A DNA stretch of 64,000 nucleotides from assembly GCF_011759605.1 (NCBI RefSeq), contig NZ_JAAOYX010000001.1:1913063-1977062 (forward strand), read 5' to 3'. The translations under genes and the position numbers were made by a program. Below the pieces are notes generated by a model. It made no database searches and was not told the origin of the DNA. It saw only the letters and a list, made by a program, of their open reading frames with translations. Source of the DNA: Luteibacter sp. SG786 (GTDB taxonomy: Bacteria; Pseudomonadota; Gammaproteobacteria; Xanthomonadales; Rhodanobacteraceae). Below are positions 50,960 to 58,983 of this stretch, one piece after another (position 1 is the stretch's first letter; each line of letters starts with the position of its first letter).

Positions 50960-51902
50960 GGGAGGCTTCCTTCGTGTCGTGCCAGTAGGGATGGAAGTTG
51001 AACCATTGCAGCGGAGCCGCGAGGCAATGGTCCGCCAGCCACGCCGCGTATCGTGCCACGGCCGACCGGATGGTGGCCTCGCGCCGTGTGCGCTCCCAGC
51101 CTGCGGCATCGTCGAACCGCCGCAGATGGATGCGGTAGCGGCCACCGTGCTTCAGGCAGCACACCAGGTTCACCGGACAGCGCAGCATCGCCGCCATCAG
51201 CCAGGGCCCCTGGGGGAAGGGCGCAGGGGCGCCCAGGAAATCGGTGTCGATCGCGCGGCCGCCGTGCACGGGCACACGGTCGCCGGCGATGGCGATCCAC
51301 TCGCCGCGCTCGAGTCGTTGCGACAGTTCCAGCATGGCGGCCGTGTCGAGGTCGCCCACGTGCATCAGGCGCAGGCGCTTGTCGCCCGATTCGCCGAGCA
51401 GCCGGTTGAAGTGCGCCGCGTTCGGAAGGTGCATGAGCACATTGAGCGCCACGCCTTCGCCTACTTCCGCCATGGCGCGGCAGACATCGAGATTGCCCAG
51501 GTGCGTGCAGACGAGGATCTGGCCACGGCCGCCGGCGAGCAGCGCGTCGCGTACGCCGTCCGGGTCGTCCATGTCCACCGACGACAGGCGCAACTTGCCG
51601 CGCCAGACATCGAAACGGTCGAGCATGCATTCGCCGAAAGCGCGGTATTGCGCGAACACGGCGCGCGAACGTGGGAAGAGGTCGCCGCGTCCGCTCCATG
51701 CGGCAAGCCGCGCCTGGTACTCCGCCACGTTGCGGCGCGCGGCCCGTCCGGTGACGAAGAAATACAGCACGATCAGCCAGATCACGGGCGTGACCGCACG
51801 CCGTCCCAGCACCCGCACCGCGATGGCCGTGAGCTTGATCCCGAGGAAGCTGCCTCGCTCCCTTTGTTCCGCCCAGTGCGCGGCCGTGGCGGAATCAGCC
51901 AT
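50949..51902 (-). CDS. LpxL-like acyltransferase of the aryl-polyene operon
   Basis: A 317-residue lysophospholipid acyltransferase of the LpxL/HtrB type. A hydrophobic helix (about residues 36-52) anchors it to the inner membrane, and the catalytic H-x4-D is in CTHLGNLDVCR. In the E. coli cluster this domain is the second half of ApeJ, fused to a GT2 glycosyltransferase; here the GT2 is a separate gene 5.4 kb upstream (57282). It probably transfers the polyene acyl chain to its lipid or glycan anchor. The ATG at 51902 overlaps the preceding gene by 8 bases. Confidence 0.85.
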   Translation of the reverse strand: MADSATAAHWAEQRERGSFLGIKLTAIAVRVLGRRAVTPVIWLIVLYFFVTGRAARRNVAEYQARLAAWSGRGDLFPRSRAVFAQYRAFGECMLDRFDVWRGKLRLSSVDMDDPDGVRDALLAGGRGQILVCTHLGNLDVCRAMAEVGEGVALNVLMHLPNAAHFNRLLGESGDKRLRLMHVGDLDTAAMLELSQRLERGEWIAIAGDRVPVHGGRAIDTDFLGAPAPFPQGPWLMAAMLRCPVNLVCCLKHGGRYRIHLRRFDDAAGWERTRREATIRSAVARYAAWLADHCLAAPLQWFNFHPYWHDTKEASHAR

Positions 51903-53067
51903 GGGAACCCTCCAGCCGCAGGTGCGCCGAGGACACGGGGGCATCGCCCGACTGATAGGCGAAGTGCAGTCGCCCACGCTCGACGTCGTGACGCAGCGTG
52001 AGCCGCACGCGATCGCCGGGGCGCAGGAGACGCTGGAATTTCATGCCGTCGATGGCCCGGCAGGTTTTCGGCGTCCCCAGGCGCGACGCGGCGAAATCCA
52101 CGACCCACGCCACCTGCACCACCCCGGGAAGGACAGGCGCGTCGGGAAAATGCTCGGCGAAGCAGGCCAGATCGAGTGGCAGCTCCAGCTCGAATACGTG
52201 CGTGTCGCCGTCGCGCCGTTCGTCGAGCACCGTGGCGGTGGCCGGAAGGGGGGCGCGCAAGAGGGCATCGACATCCGCCGGCTCCGGCAAGGCGTGGACG
52301 AATCGCCACACCAGCGGTGTGGAGAGGGCGTCGTCGCCAGCGGCATGCTGGCCCAGTTCGTTCACCAGCCCGGCGCGGCCGTGCCGCAGCAATGCGGTGC
52401 GGCCGACAGGCGACAGCGCCACGACCATGCCGGGGCCGAGCTTCCCCGCGTAGCCGCCTGCCGCGCCGGAGACCCAGGGGTGCGAGGCGAGACGCGCGGC
52501 CGCGGCGTCCATCGGGGCCTTGTTGATCCTTCGGCGCAGTCGCTGGCGCAGGATCCATTCACCCACGAACAGGGCGCCCATGACGGAATAGGCGAGGATG
52601 CCGTTGTAGAAGGTCCACCACGACAGCGGCCCCCATTCGGCGAGCAGGCCCGACACGGTGCCATTCAACGCGAAGAAGGCCACCCACACCCAGGTGACGC
52701 GACGCGTGTAGCGCACGGCGACCGGCGGAAGGTCCGGTTCGCTCACGCGCGCGATGCGCTCGATGATCGGTGGACCGAACTTCAGGCTGAGTCCGAACGC
52801 GGCGAGCAGCAGGCCGCAGATCAGGCTGGGGTACCAGCGCAGCAGGTGTTCTTCGCCACCGAACGCGAGCACGACGCAATAGACGAGGGTGACGGCGAGC
52901 ATCCAGCGGCCGCCCGGCTGGCGCAGCAGGGCCGGGGCGCGCACGAGCCACAGCGCGCCGAGGATCAGGCCGAAGACGGGCGTGGATACATGGTCGGTGC
53001 CGAAATACACGATGAAGGGGTAGAGCACCCCCACGACGACCAGGATCAGGTCGCTCAGCCGGCGCAC
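51895..53067 (-). CDS. Chimera: ApeG-like membrane protein, acyl-AMP ligase remnant, hotdog dehydratase
   Basis: A 390-residue protein with three unrelated parts. Residues 1-185 have about six hydrophobic helices like the COG4648 (ApeG) membrane protein. Residues 190-262 look like the last part of an acyl-AMP ligase C-terminal domain (RLASHPWVSGAA, VVALSPVGRTALL, VWRFVHALPE), but the adenylation core and the terminal GK catalytic lysine are missing. Residues 265-390 are a FabZ-type hotdog dehydratase (HFPDAPVLPGVVQVAWVVDF) like ApeI. In related clusters apeG, apeH (ligase) and apeI are consecutive, so an in-frame deletion of the ligase core is the simplest origin. The dehydratase domain looks functional. 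Confidence 0.8.
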   Translation of the reverse strand: MRRLSDLILVVVGVLYPFIVYFGTDHVSTPVFGLILGALWLVRAPALLRQPGGRWMLAVTLVYCVVLAFGGEEHLLRWYPSLICGLLLAAFGLSLKFGPPIIERIARVSEPDLPPVAVRYTRRVTWVWVAFFALNGTVSGLLAEWGPLSWWTFYNGILAYSVMGALFVGEWILRQRLRRRINKAPMDAAAARLASHPWVSGAAGGYAGKLGPGMVVALSPVGRTALLRHGRAGLVNELGQHAAGDDALSTPLVWRFVHALPEPADVDALLRAPLPATATVLDERRDGDTHVFELELPLDLACFAEHFPDAPVLPGVVQVAWVVDFAASRLGTPKTCRAIDGMKFQRLLRPGDRVRLTLRHDVERGRLHFAYQSGDAPVSSAHLRLEGSHG

Positions 53068-53318
53068 GACGAACCCTCCACGTACAGCGCCAGGCTGCGC
53101 ACGGTTTCGAAGTGCCGCCGTGCTTCGCGCGAGTCGGACGCAATGCGCAAGCCGTAGCGGTTCTGCAGCGCGAGGGCGAGTTCCAGCGCGTCCACCGAAT
53201 CCAGGCCCAGCCCCTGGCCGAACAGCGGCTGGTCGGCGGCGATGTCGTCCACCGTCAGGTGCTCGAGCGCCAGCGTGTCGATGATCAGCCGGGCAATGTC
53301 GCGTTCGAGATCGGTCAT
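53055..53318 (-). CDS. Acyl carrier protein of the aryl-polyene operon (second)
   Basis: An 87-residue ACP with the phosphopantetheine attachment Ser41 in GLGLDSVDALEL. The helix II region is typical; a basic helix end (REARRHF) is less so. It corresponds by position to apeE, next to the acyltransferase and ahead of the ApeG-like protein. It overlaps both neighbours: by ATGA with the acyltransferase stop and by 13 bases with the chimera gene. Confidence 0.9.
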   Translation of the reverse strand: MTDLERDIARLIIDTLALEHLTVDDIAADQPLFGQGLGLDSVDALELALALQNRYGLRIASDSREARRHFETVRSLALYVEGSSCAG

Positions 53319-54100
53319 GCCATGAGTTCCCTGGCGTAAAGGGCGTGCAGGTGTTCGTTGATGCGGCGAGAGGCTATCGGCGCGGGCACCCCTTCGCTGA
53401 AGTCGGCCACGGCAATATCCTCGCCCACCCGCAGCTCCATCTGCACGCGGCGATACGGAATGCGGTACCACGGCTCCGCCTTGGTGAGCGTGGTGGGGCG
53501 AACGGTGATGAACACGGGCGTGATGGTATGCGCACCGCGCACCGCGATGGCTGCCGCGCCACGGTGGAAGGCCGGCGGCTTGCCCGGCGTGGTGCGGGTG
53601 CCCTCGGGGAAGACGATCAGCGTCTGGCCTTCCCGCAATACATCGGCGGCACGCTCAAGCATCTCCGCACTGCCGTCGTTGCTGATGTATTGGGCGACGC
53701 GTACCGGGCCGCGCATGCATGGATTCTTCCAGAGGCTGTGCTTGACGATGCAGTTTGCGTCGGGAACGTGTCCGATGAGGAATACCACGTCGATGAGCGA
53801 CGGATGGTTCGCGACGATCATCTGGCCGGGTCGGCCCAGCCGCTCCAGTCCTTCGAAGCGGTAGTCGAGCACGCCGGTGCGGTACATGAACTGCGAGTGC
53901 AGCCAGAAGGCGCGGCCGACGGTGCGGCGCGCGCGCCGGCGGCGCACCGCAGCGGGGCCGGGCAGGTGCAGCACCACGGGCAGGATCAGCACGCGCAGCA
54001 GCACACCGCCGATGCCGAATAGCGCGAAGCTGAGCGCGGTGCAGACGAAGCGCCATGCCCAGGCGTCGCGGCGGGTCAGGCGCTCGGCTGCCAATGCCAT
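53315..54100 (-). CDS. PlsC-like 1-acylglycerol-phosphate acyltransferase of the aryl-polyene operon (ApeD-like)
   Basis: A 261-residue membrane acyltransferase. A hydrophobic helix (about 25-45) precedes the catalytic NHPSLID (H-x4-D), and the substrate-phosphate motif is FPEGTRTTPG. It likely primes or transfers acyl groups from ACP to a lipid, the position of apeD. The start is ambiguous: ATG 54100 has GGAAG eight bases before it; ATG 54115 would give 266 residues and a 40-base overlap with the chain-length factor gene instead of 25. Confidence 0.85.
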   Translation of the reverse strand: MALAAERLTRRDAWAWRFVCTALSFALFGIGGVLLRVLILPVVLHLPGPAAVRRRRARRTVGRAFWLHSQFMYRTGVLDYRFEGLERLGRPGQMIVANHPSLIDVVFLIGHVPDANCIVKHSLWKNPCMRGPVRVAQYISNDGSAEMLERAADVLREGQTLIVFPEGTRTTPGKPPAFHRGAAAIAVRGAHTITPVFITVRPTTLTKAEPWYRIPYRRVQMELRVGEDIAVADFSEGVPAPIASRRINEHLHALYARELMA

Positions 54101-54801
54101 CGTCGTGTCTTCCATGGGTGATCCAGTGGCGCACCGTCGTGCAGGGCACGGACGAAGCGCAAGGCGTGAGGCACACCCGCTACCGGCGCGGCACCGTCGT
54201 TCGCCGCGAGCGAGAGGCGCCAGCGCGGCCCGTTCCCCGCGAGGGACAGCCGCAATGCCAGTGCATAGGAGAAGGGCACGTCGTCGATGTGGCCGTCGTA
54301 GGCCGGAGCCGGACGTTCCTCCGCGACCACGACGATCGCCGCGGGCAGGCCGTCGCCCAGCAGGGCGGCGGCCTCGACGATGGCATGCTCGAAGGTGTCC
54401 GCCTCGCCGGCGATCGCCACCGATTCGCCGCGCTGTCCGCGCAGGATGGACCATTGCCCGGCGATGGCGTTGTGCACGGACAGGCCGAACTGGGTGGGAG
54501 AGAGCGGCGCGTTCCGGCCGATCTCGTCGAGCATGGCGAACGTGCGCGTGGTCTCGCCGTGGCGCGAGGCGAACACGAAGGGAAGTTGTTCGTCGTCGCC
54601 GCACAGTGGCCATGCCGCATGCATGACAATGCGCGCCAATCGGCTCAGGCGGCGACGCTGCATCGGCGGCACGAATTCGCACGCGGGTTGCTCGCCGTTG
54701 TCGACGATCGCATGCGGCGCGGCGCACCAGGCCGCCCATGCCGTGTCGTCTTCCATGCCCGGGGCCCATGCTCGCCAGGCGTCGACGGCGAATTCCATCA
54801 T
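54076..54801 (-). CDS. Ketosynthase chain-length factor of the aryl-polyene operon (ApeC-like)
   Basis: A 241-residue protein of the short ketosynthase-like family (pfam Ketoacyl-synt_2). It keeps the partial thiolase fold pattern (FGLSVHNAIAGQWSI, then EADTFEHAIVEAAALLGDG) but has no catalytic Cys or His set. Such proteins pair with an active ketosynthase as a chain-length factor in aryl-polyene synthesis. It starts at ATG 54801, overlapping the upstream ketosynthase stop by ATGA. Confidence 0.85.
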   Translation of the reverse strand: MMEFAVDAWRAWAPGMEDDTAWAAWCAAPHAIVDNGEQPACEFVPPMQRRRLSRLARIVMHAAWPLCGDDEQLPFVFASRHGETTRTFAMLDEIGRNAPLSPTQFGLSVHNAIAGQWSILRGQRGESVAIAGEADTFEHAIVEAAALLGDGLPAAIVVVAEERPAPAYDGHIDDVPFSYALALRLSLAGNGPRWRLSLAANDGAAPVAGVPHALRFVRALHDGAPLDHPWKTRRWHWQPSA

Positions 54802-56024
54802 GCCGATGCCTCGTCGTGGCGCCGGATCAGCAGGGCGGCGCAGCTTCCGCCGAAGCCGAAGTTGTTCGACAACACGCTGTCGATCCGCAGGGCAAGCTCG
54901 CCCTCGACGAGGGGCGCGTCCGCGAACGCGGGGTCGCGCACGGCCGGCGTCGCACCGCCGAGCAGCACGCCTTCCGCCATCATGGCGATCGAGGCGATGG
55001 CGTCCAGCGCCCCGGCGGCTGCCGGCGCATGTCCGATGAGTCCCTTGATGGACGACATGGGCGGTACGTCGACGCCACGGTCGCCGAAGACACGCCGCAG
55101 CGCATCCCACTCGGCGAGATCGCCCGCCACGGTGGCACAGGCATGCGTGTTCACGTAGTCCGGCATGATGCCGGCCAGGTCGATGGCCTGGTGCATGGCT
55201 TCGGCCATGCCGTCGGCAGCGGGGCCGATCATGCCGTCGGGGTCGGAGGCCGCGCCGTAGCCCGCGATTTCCGCGAGGATGGTCGCGCCGCGCGCCCGTG
55301 CATGCTCCAGCGATTCGAGGACCAGCACGCCGGCACCGCCGCCAAGGAGGATGCCGTCGCGATCGGCCGCGTAAGGCGTGGAGACGCGTGTGCCGACGAC
55401 GCTCGCGGTCGAGAGCGCATTCATCACGTCGAAACACATGGCCGCCTTGTCGTGCAGTTCCTCCGCGCCGCCGCACACCACGACGTCCTGTCGTCCGAGC
55501 TGGATCAGCTCCATGGCCTGTCCGATGGCATGCGTGGCGCTGGTGCATGCGGAACCCACCGTGAAGCCACGCCCCCCGAACCCGAAGGCGTGCGTCAGCG
55601 TGGCCGATACGGCGCTGCCCATGCTGCGCGGCACGATGAACGGCGAGAGGCGGGAAATGCCCTTGGCGTGGAAGACATCCAGGCCGGCCTCGTATTCGCT
55701 GAGCGCCGCGGCACCGCCCATCACGATGCCGACGTCGCGCTCGCGCACGCGATCGGCGTCCAGTCCTGCTTCCGCCAGTGCTTCCGTCGTGGCATGCCAC
55801 GCGAACTCCGCGGCCTGCGGCAGGTAGCGGCGAAGCTTGCGCGGCGGCGGTTCGAGGCCCGAGGTATCGGCCGGCGCCGCCACCTGGCAACGCATGCCCA
55901 GCGCGGCGAAGTCGGCCATGGCGCGGAACCCGGCGCGGCCGACGCGGAGGCCATCGAACAGGGCCTTTCGTCCCGCGCCCAGGCAGGACACCGCGCCCAT
56001 GCCGGTGACGACCACTCGCCGCAT
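54798..56024 (-). CDS. Ketosynthase of the aryl-polyene operon (second copy in the pair)
   Basis: A 408-residue FabF-type ketosynthase. The nucleophile is Cys160 in GSACTSATHA, a His is present in NTHACATVAGD and the second His in IKGLIGHAPAAAG. The normally conserved HGTAT is changed to HACAT, a divergence that could alter the malonyl-decarboxylation site. It forms a tandem with the next upstream ketosynthase (start and stop share one base, TGATG at 56022-56026). The pair may be an initiating/elongating set or a heterodimer; which homologue each represents is not certain. Confidence 0.88.
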   Translation of the reverse strand: MRRVVVTGMGAVSCLGAGRKALFDGLRVGRAGFRAMADFAALGMRCQVAAPADTSGLEPPPRKLRRYLPQAAEFAWHATTEALAEAGLDADRVRERDVGIVMGGAAALSEYEAGLDVFHAKGISRLSPFIVPRSMGSAVSATLTHAFGFGGRGFTVGSACTSATHAIGQAMELIQLGRQDVVVCGGAEELHDKAAMCFDVMNALSTASVVGTRVSTPYAADRDGILLGGGAGVLVLESLEHARARGATILAEIAGYGAASDPDGMIGPAADGMAEAMHQAIDLAGIMPDYVNTHACATVAGDLAEWDALRRVFGDRGVDVPPMSSIKGLIGHAPAAAGALDAIASIAMMAEGVLLGGATPAVRDPAFADAPLVEGELALRIDSVLSNNFGFGGSCAALLIRRHDEASA

Positions 56025-57250
56025 CAACGCTGCGCCTTGAAGATCAGCGACGTGTTGATGCCTCCGAACGCGAAGTTGTTGTTCATCACGTAGTCGGTGC
56101 GGATCTCGCGTCCTTCGCCCGCGAGGTAATCCAGTGGCGCGCACTCCGGGTCGGGCGTCTCGAGATTGATCGTGGGCGCGAACCAGCCACCGCGCATCAT
56201 CTCGATGGCCCACCATGCTTCGAGCGCGCCGCAGGCGCCCAGCGTATGGCCCACGTAGCTCTTCATCGAGCTGATGGGCGTTCCGCTGCCGAGCACATCC
56301 GCGGTGGCGTGGCTTTCCGCCACGTCGCCGCGATCGGTGGCGGTGCCGTGCGCGCTCACGTAACCGATGGCGTCGGGCGGAAGGTTCGCGTCGGCGAGGG
56401 CCATGCGCATCGCCGCGGCCATGGTCTCGCGCGTGGGCTGTGTGATGTGCGCGCCATCCGAATTGGTGCCGAAGCCGACGATCTCGGCATAGATGCGCGC
56501 GCCGCGTGCCACGGCGTGTTCGTATTCTTCGAGGATCAACGTGGTGGCGCCCTCGCCGACGACGAGGCCGTCGCGGCCCGCGTCGAAGGGACGCGGCGTG
56601 AGCTGCGGGGTGTCGTTGCGTGTGCTGGTAGCGAACAGCGTGTCGAATACCGCCGCGCCCGGCCCGGAGAGTTCCTCCGCGCCCCCGCACAGCATCAGCG
56701 CCTGCTTGCCCTGCTGGATCGACTCGTAGCCGTAACCGATGGCCTGGCTACCCGACGTGCATGCGCTGGACGTGGTGATCACGCGGCCCTTCAGACCGAA
56801 GAACACGCCCACGTTCACCGCCGTGGTGTGCGCCATCATCTGGATGTAACTGGTGGCGGTCACGCCCTGCATCGATCCGGTTTCCAGCATGTGGCCGACG
56901 GTGCGCGCCGGCTCGATGCTGCCGCCCGACGAACCGTACGCCACACCCATGCGGCCGTCCGCGATGCGCTCGTCGCCGAGCAGGCCGGCGTCCGCCAGGG
57001 CGCGTTCACTGGCCGCGACGGCCAACTGGGCCACGCGGCCCATGGAGCGCACGTGCTTGCGCGACCAGTGCAGCGGCAGGAGGAAGTCGTCCACCGGCGC
57101 GCCCAGTCGCCCGTTGAGCTTGTCGAAATAATCCCATTCGCCCATGCGGCGCACGGCGTTGCGAAAGCGGCGCAACCGCGCCTCGATGGTGGCCCAGTCG
57201 TGGCCGAGCGGCGTGATGCCGCCGATGCCGGTGACGACGACGCGCTTCAT
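56024..57250 (-). CDS. Ketosynthase of the aryl-polyene operon (first of tandem pair, ApeR-like)
   Basis: A 408-residue FabF-type beta-ketoacyl synthase with the full triad: Cys164 in SSACTSGSQ, His in SAHGTATDRGD, His in SYVGHTLGACG. NNNFAFGGINTSLIF closes the fold. By its sequence and its association with the cluster it resembles ApeR. Start MKRVVVTGIGG at 57250, 31 bases after the glycosyltransferase stop. Confidence 0.9.
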   Translation of the reverse strand: MKRVVVTGIGGITPLGHDWATIEARLRRFRNAVRRMGEWDYFDKLNGRLGAPVDDFLLPLHWSRKHVRSMGRVAQLAVAASERALADAGLLGDERIADGRMGVAYGSSGGSIEPARTVGHMLETGSMQGVTATSYIQMMAHTTAVNVGVFFGLKGRVITTSSACTSGSQAIGYGYESIQQGKQALMLCGGAEELSGPGAAVFDTLFATSTRNDTPQLTPRPFDAGRDGLVVGEGATTLILEEYEHAVARGARIYAEIVGFGTNSDGAHITQPTRETMAAAMRMALADANLPPDAIGYVSAHGTATDRGDVAESHATADVLGSGTPISSMKSYVGHTLGACGALEAWWAIEMMRGGWFAPTINLETPDPECAPLDYLAGEGREIRTDYVMNNNFAFGGINTSLIFKAQR

Positions 57251-57281
57251 GCCGCGTGCTCCCCTGGGGCGAGTTGGATGA

Positions 57282-58070
57282 TCATGCGTGTGCTTCCTGC
57301 CGCGCGAACTTGCGAAGGATAAGGCGTGGCGCGCGCGGCAACATGCCGAACACGAGCCGCGTATGCATGGCGGTGACGCGCAGGTTGTCCCGCCACATGC
57401 GGAAGTGCGAAAGACCGTCTTCCGGATAGATGACGCGCGTGGGCAGGTTGCGCACCTGTACGCCGCGCCAGAAGAGCCGCACCGCGATCTCCGTGTCGAA
57501 ATCCATGCGCGAGGGCAGGGGCTTGCGTGCGATCTCCGCCCGGGTTTCTTCCAGCGGGTAGAGCCGGTAACCGCACATCGAGTCGTCGATGTCGAAGGAC
57601 AGGGTTTCCAGCCATACGAAGGCGTGGGTGAGGTACCGCCCATAGAGTCGCGCACGCGGCACGGAGTCGTCGTACACCGGGCGGCCGCAGACCATGGCTT
57701 CAGGCGCCGCCCGGCCCGCCTCCAGGAAGCGCGGCACGTCCTGCGTGTCGTGCTGTCCGTCGGCGTCGATCTGCAGCACGTGGCTGTAGCCGGCGGCGTG
57801 CGCGGCGAGAAAGCCGGCGGTGAGCGCCTTGCCCTTGCCGCCGTTGGCCGGAAGGCGGATCAGGCGCAGGTCGTCGCGCCCGGCCACGAGGCGGTCGAGT
57901 GCTTCGCGGGTTTCGGCGTTCGAGCCGTCGTCCACGAGGAACACCGGCAGACCGTAACCGGCGAGTGCGTTCGCCGTGGCGCCGACGGTGCGGCCGTGGT
58001 TGTACACGGGTATGACCGCGCAGGGCGCGAACGATCCCGCCGCGTCGCGCGGCTCCGGCCTGCCCGCCAC
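57282..58070 (-). CDS. GT2 glycosyltransferase of the aryl-polyene operon
   Basis: A 262-residue family 2 (GT-A) glycosyltransferase: AVIPVYNHGRTVGATANAL opens it, the first Asp pair is in VFLVDDGSN, and the metal-binding DxD-like region is IDADGQHD. It resembles the N-terminal half of ApeJ, which is fused to an LpxL-like acyltransferase in E. coli. Here the two are separate genes. The start is GTG at 58070, nine bases after the ACP stop; no better in-frame ATG exists upstream. It likely adds a sugar to the polyene anchor. Confidence 0.85.
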   Translation of the reverse strand: MAGRPEPRDAAGSFAPCAVIPVYNHGRTVGATANALAGYGLPVFLVDDGSNAETREALDRLVAGRDDLRLIRLPANGGKGKALTAGFLAAHAAGYSHVLQIDADGQHDTQDVPRFLEAGRAAPEAMVCGRPVYDDSVPRARLYGRYLTHAFVWLETLSFDIDDSMCGYRLYPLEETRAEIARKPLPSRMDFDTEIAVRLFWRGVQVRNLPTRVIYPEDGLSHFRMWRDNLRVTAMHTRLVFGMLPRAPRLILRKFARQEAHA

Positions 58071-58078
58071 CGGTCCGC

Positions 58079-58348
58079 TCAGCGGGCGAGCAGTGTCTGC
58101 ACGGTGGCGACCACATCGCCGACCGTACGCACGCTCTTGAAGTCTTCAGGCTTGATCCGGGTGCCGGTCATGTCCTGCACCTGGATGGCGAGGTCGATCG
58201 CGTCGATGCTGTCCAGTTCCAGGTCGGTGAACAGGTTGGCTTCCGGCGTGACCTTCGTGGGATCGATCTCGAAGGTTTCATGGAGGACGGACCGCAAGCG
58301 GGCGAGAACGTCGTCGGAGGTGAAGGTTTCGGCTGGGATCGCGCTCAT
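58079..58348 (-). CDS. Acyl carrier protein of the aryl-polyene operon (first)
   Basis: An 89-residue ACP with the phosphopantetheine Ser47 in DLELDSIDAIDL and an acidic helix II, close to canonical type II ACPs. It is the first gene of the fourteen-gene operon and presumably carries the growing chain along with the second ACP at 53055. Start MSAIPAETF at 58348. A TACAAT -10 box lies 187 bases upstream. Confidence 0.92.
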   Translation of the reverse strand: MSAIPAETFTSDDVLARLRSVLHETFEIDPTKVTPEANLFTDLELDSIDAIDLAIQVQDMTGTRIKPEDFKSVRTVGDVVATVQTLLAR

Positions 58349-58792
58349 AGCTCGGTAAGTCCAATTCATCCCCGGACGGCCGTGGCCACTTCCCGAAGGA
58401 CAATGGCAGCACGCGCCACCACCGAGGCGACGAAAGTGATCGGAATGCTCTGGTTGTTGCCGCCCCCTCGGACGGTATCCCCTGGCCCAAAAGCATCGTG
58501 TAGGCAAAGCCTTACAAGATTCCCCGGGTACCGAAATTGTAGCAGATCACGGTTGAGAACAATGGGTCGCCGGCCATCGTGGGGGCAGGGCGCCGGGCGC
58601 ATCGAGGTCCGGACCGGCGGCCCGGACACTGTCCGGCCGGTGCGAAGACGGCGTCCGCGGACAGGTTCGCGCTAGCGACCGGCCTCCTCGAAACGGCGCT
58701 ACGGCGCGCTCTCAAGGCATGTGCGGCATCTGGCACGGCTCTTGCCACATACCTCTCGAGACCCTTCCCATCATCGTTCCAGGAGAGCCGCC
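58349..58792. other. Divergent intergenic region upstream of the aryl-polyene operon
   Basis: These 444 bases lie between the operon's first gene and a small peptide gene. No credible gene was seen. It contains the leftward -10 candidate at 58536, a long leader of about 180 bases, and a very GC-rich part with short inverted repeats around 58611-58640 (cggacactgtccg and flanking ccgg). Operon control most likely resides here, but no recognised operator was identified. Confidence 0.55.
58536..58541 (-). promoter_or_regulatory. Candidate -10 box of the aryl-polyene operon
   Basis: Read leftward, TACAAT (five of six consensus bases) with TTGTTC 15 bases upstream as a poor -35. It would start a transcript about 180 bases before the first ACP gene. 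Confidence 0.4.
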
Positions 58793-58921
58793 ATGAAGTA
58801 CGAAACCGCCATGCTGAAAACCTTCTTCGTCGTCGCCGTGCTGACCTGCGTGCTGACGTTCGGAGCGATGGTCACGACGGCGGCGCCGGTCGCCACGCAG
58901 TCGATCGCTGCCGTTCGCTGA
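58793..58921 (+). CDS. Small hydrophobic peptide, 42 residues
   Basis: A tiny gene with an excellent ribosome site (aggaga, 6-7 bases before ATG 58793) and a strong terminator starting 10 bases after its stop, features that support real expression. The product MKYETAMLKTFFVVAVLTCV... has one hydrophobic segment (about residues 9-30) and could be a membrane peptide or a cleaved signal peptide with a short mature end. I do not recognise it. It lies between the aryl-polyene promoter region and the leucine dehydrogenase gene. Confidence 0.6.
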   Translation: MKYETAMLKTFFVVAVLTCVLTFGAMVTTAAPVATQSIAAVR

Positions 58922-58931
58922 GGGCGGAAAC

Positions 58932-58963
58932 GGAAAAGCCGCCGGTTGCCCGGCGGCTTTTCC
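58932..58963. terminator. Bidirectional Rho-independent terminator
   Basis: A perfect 14-bp stem, ggaaaagccgccgg with its complement, closes a ttgc loop; the stem itself contains runs of A on the left and T on the right. It serves the small rightward peptide gene and the convergent leucine dehydrogenase gene (stop at 58984). Confidence 0.88.
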
Positions 58964-58983
58964 GTCGCACTTGCTCGACGCGA

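Noticed and set aside
57247-57281. Twelve-residue peptide between the glycosyltransferase and ketosynthase genes
   Set aside because: A short ATG-initiated frame (MIIQLAPGEHAA) exists but is too small to judge and is most likely spacer between two genes of the operon.
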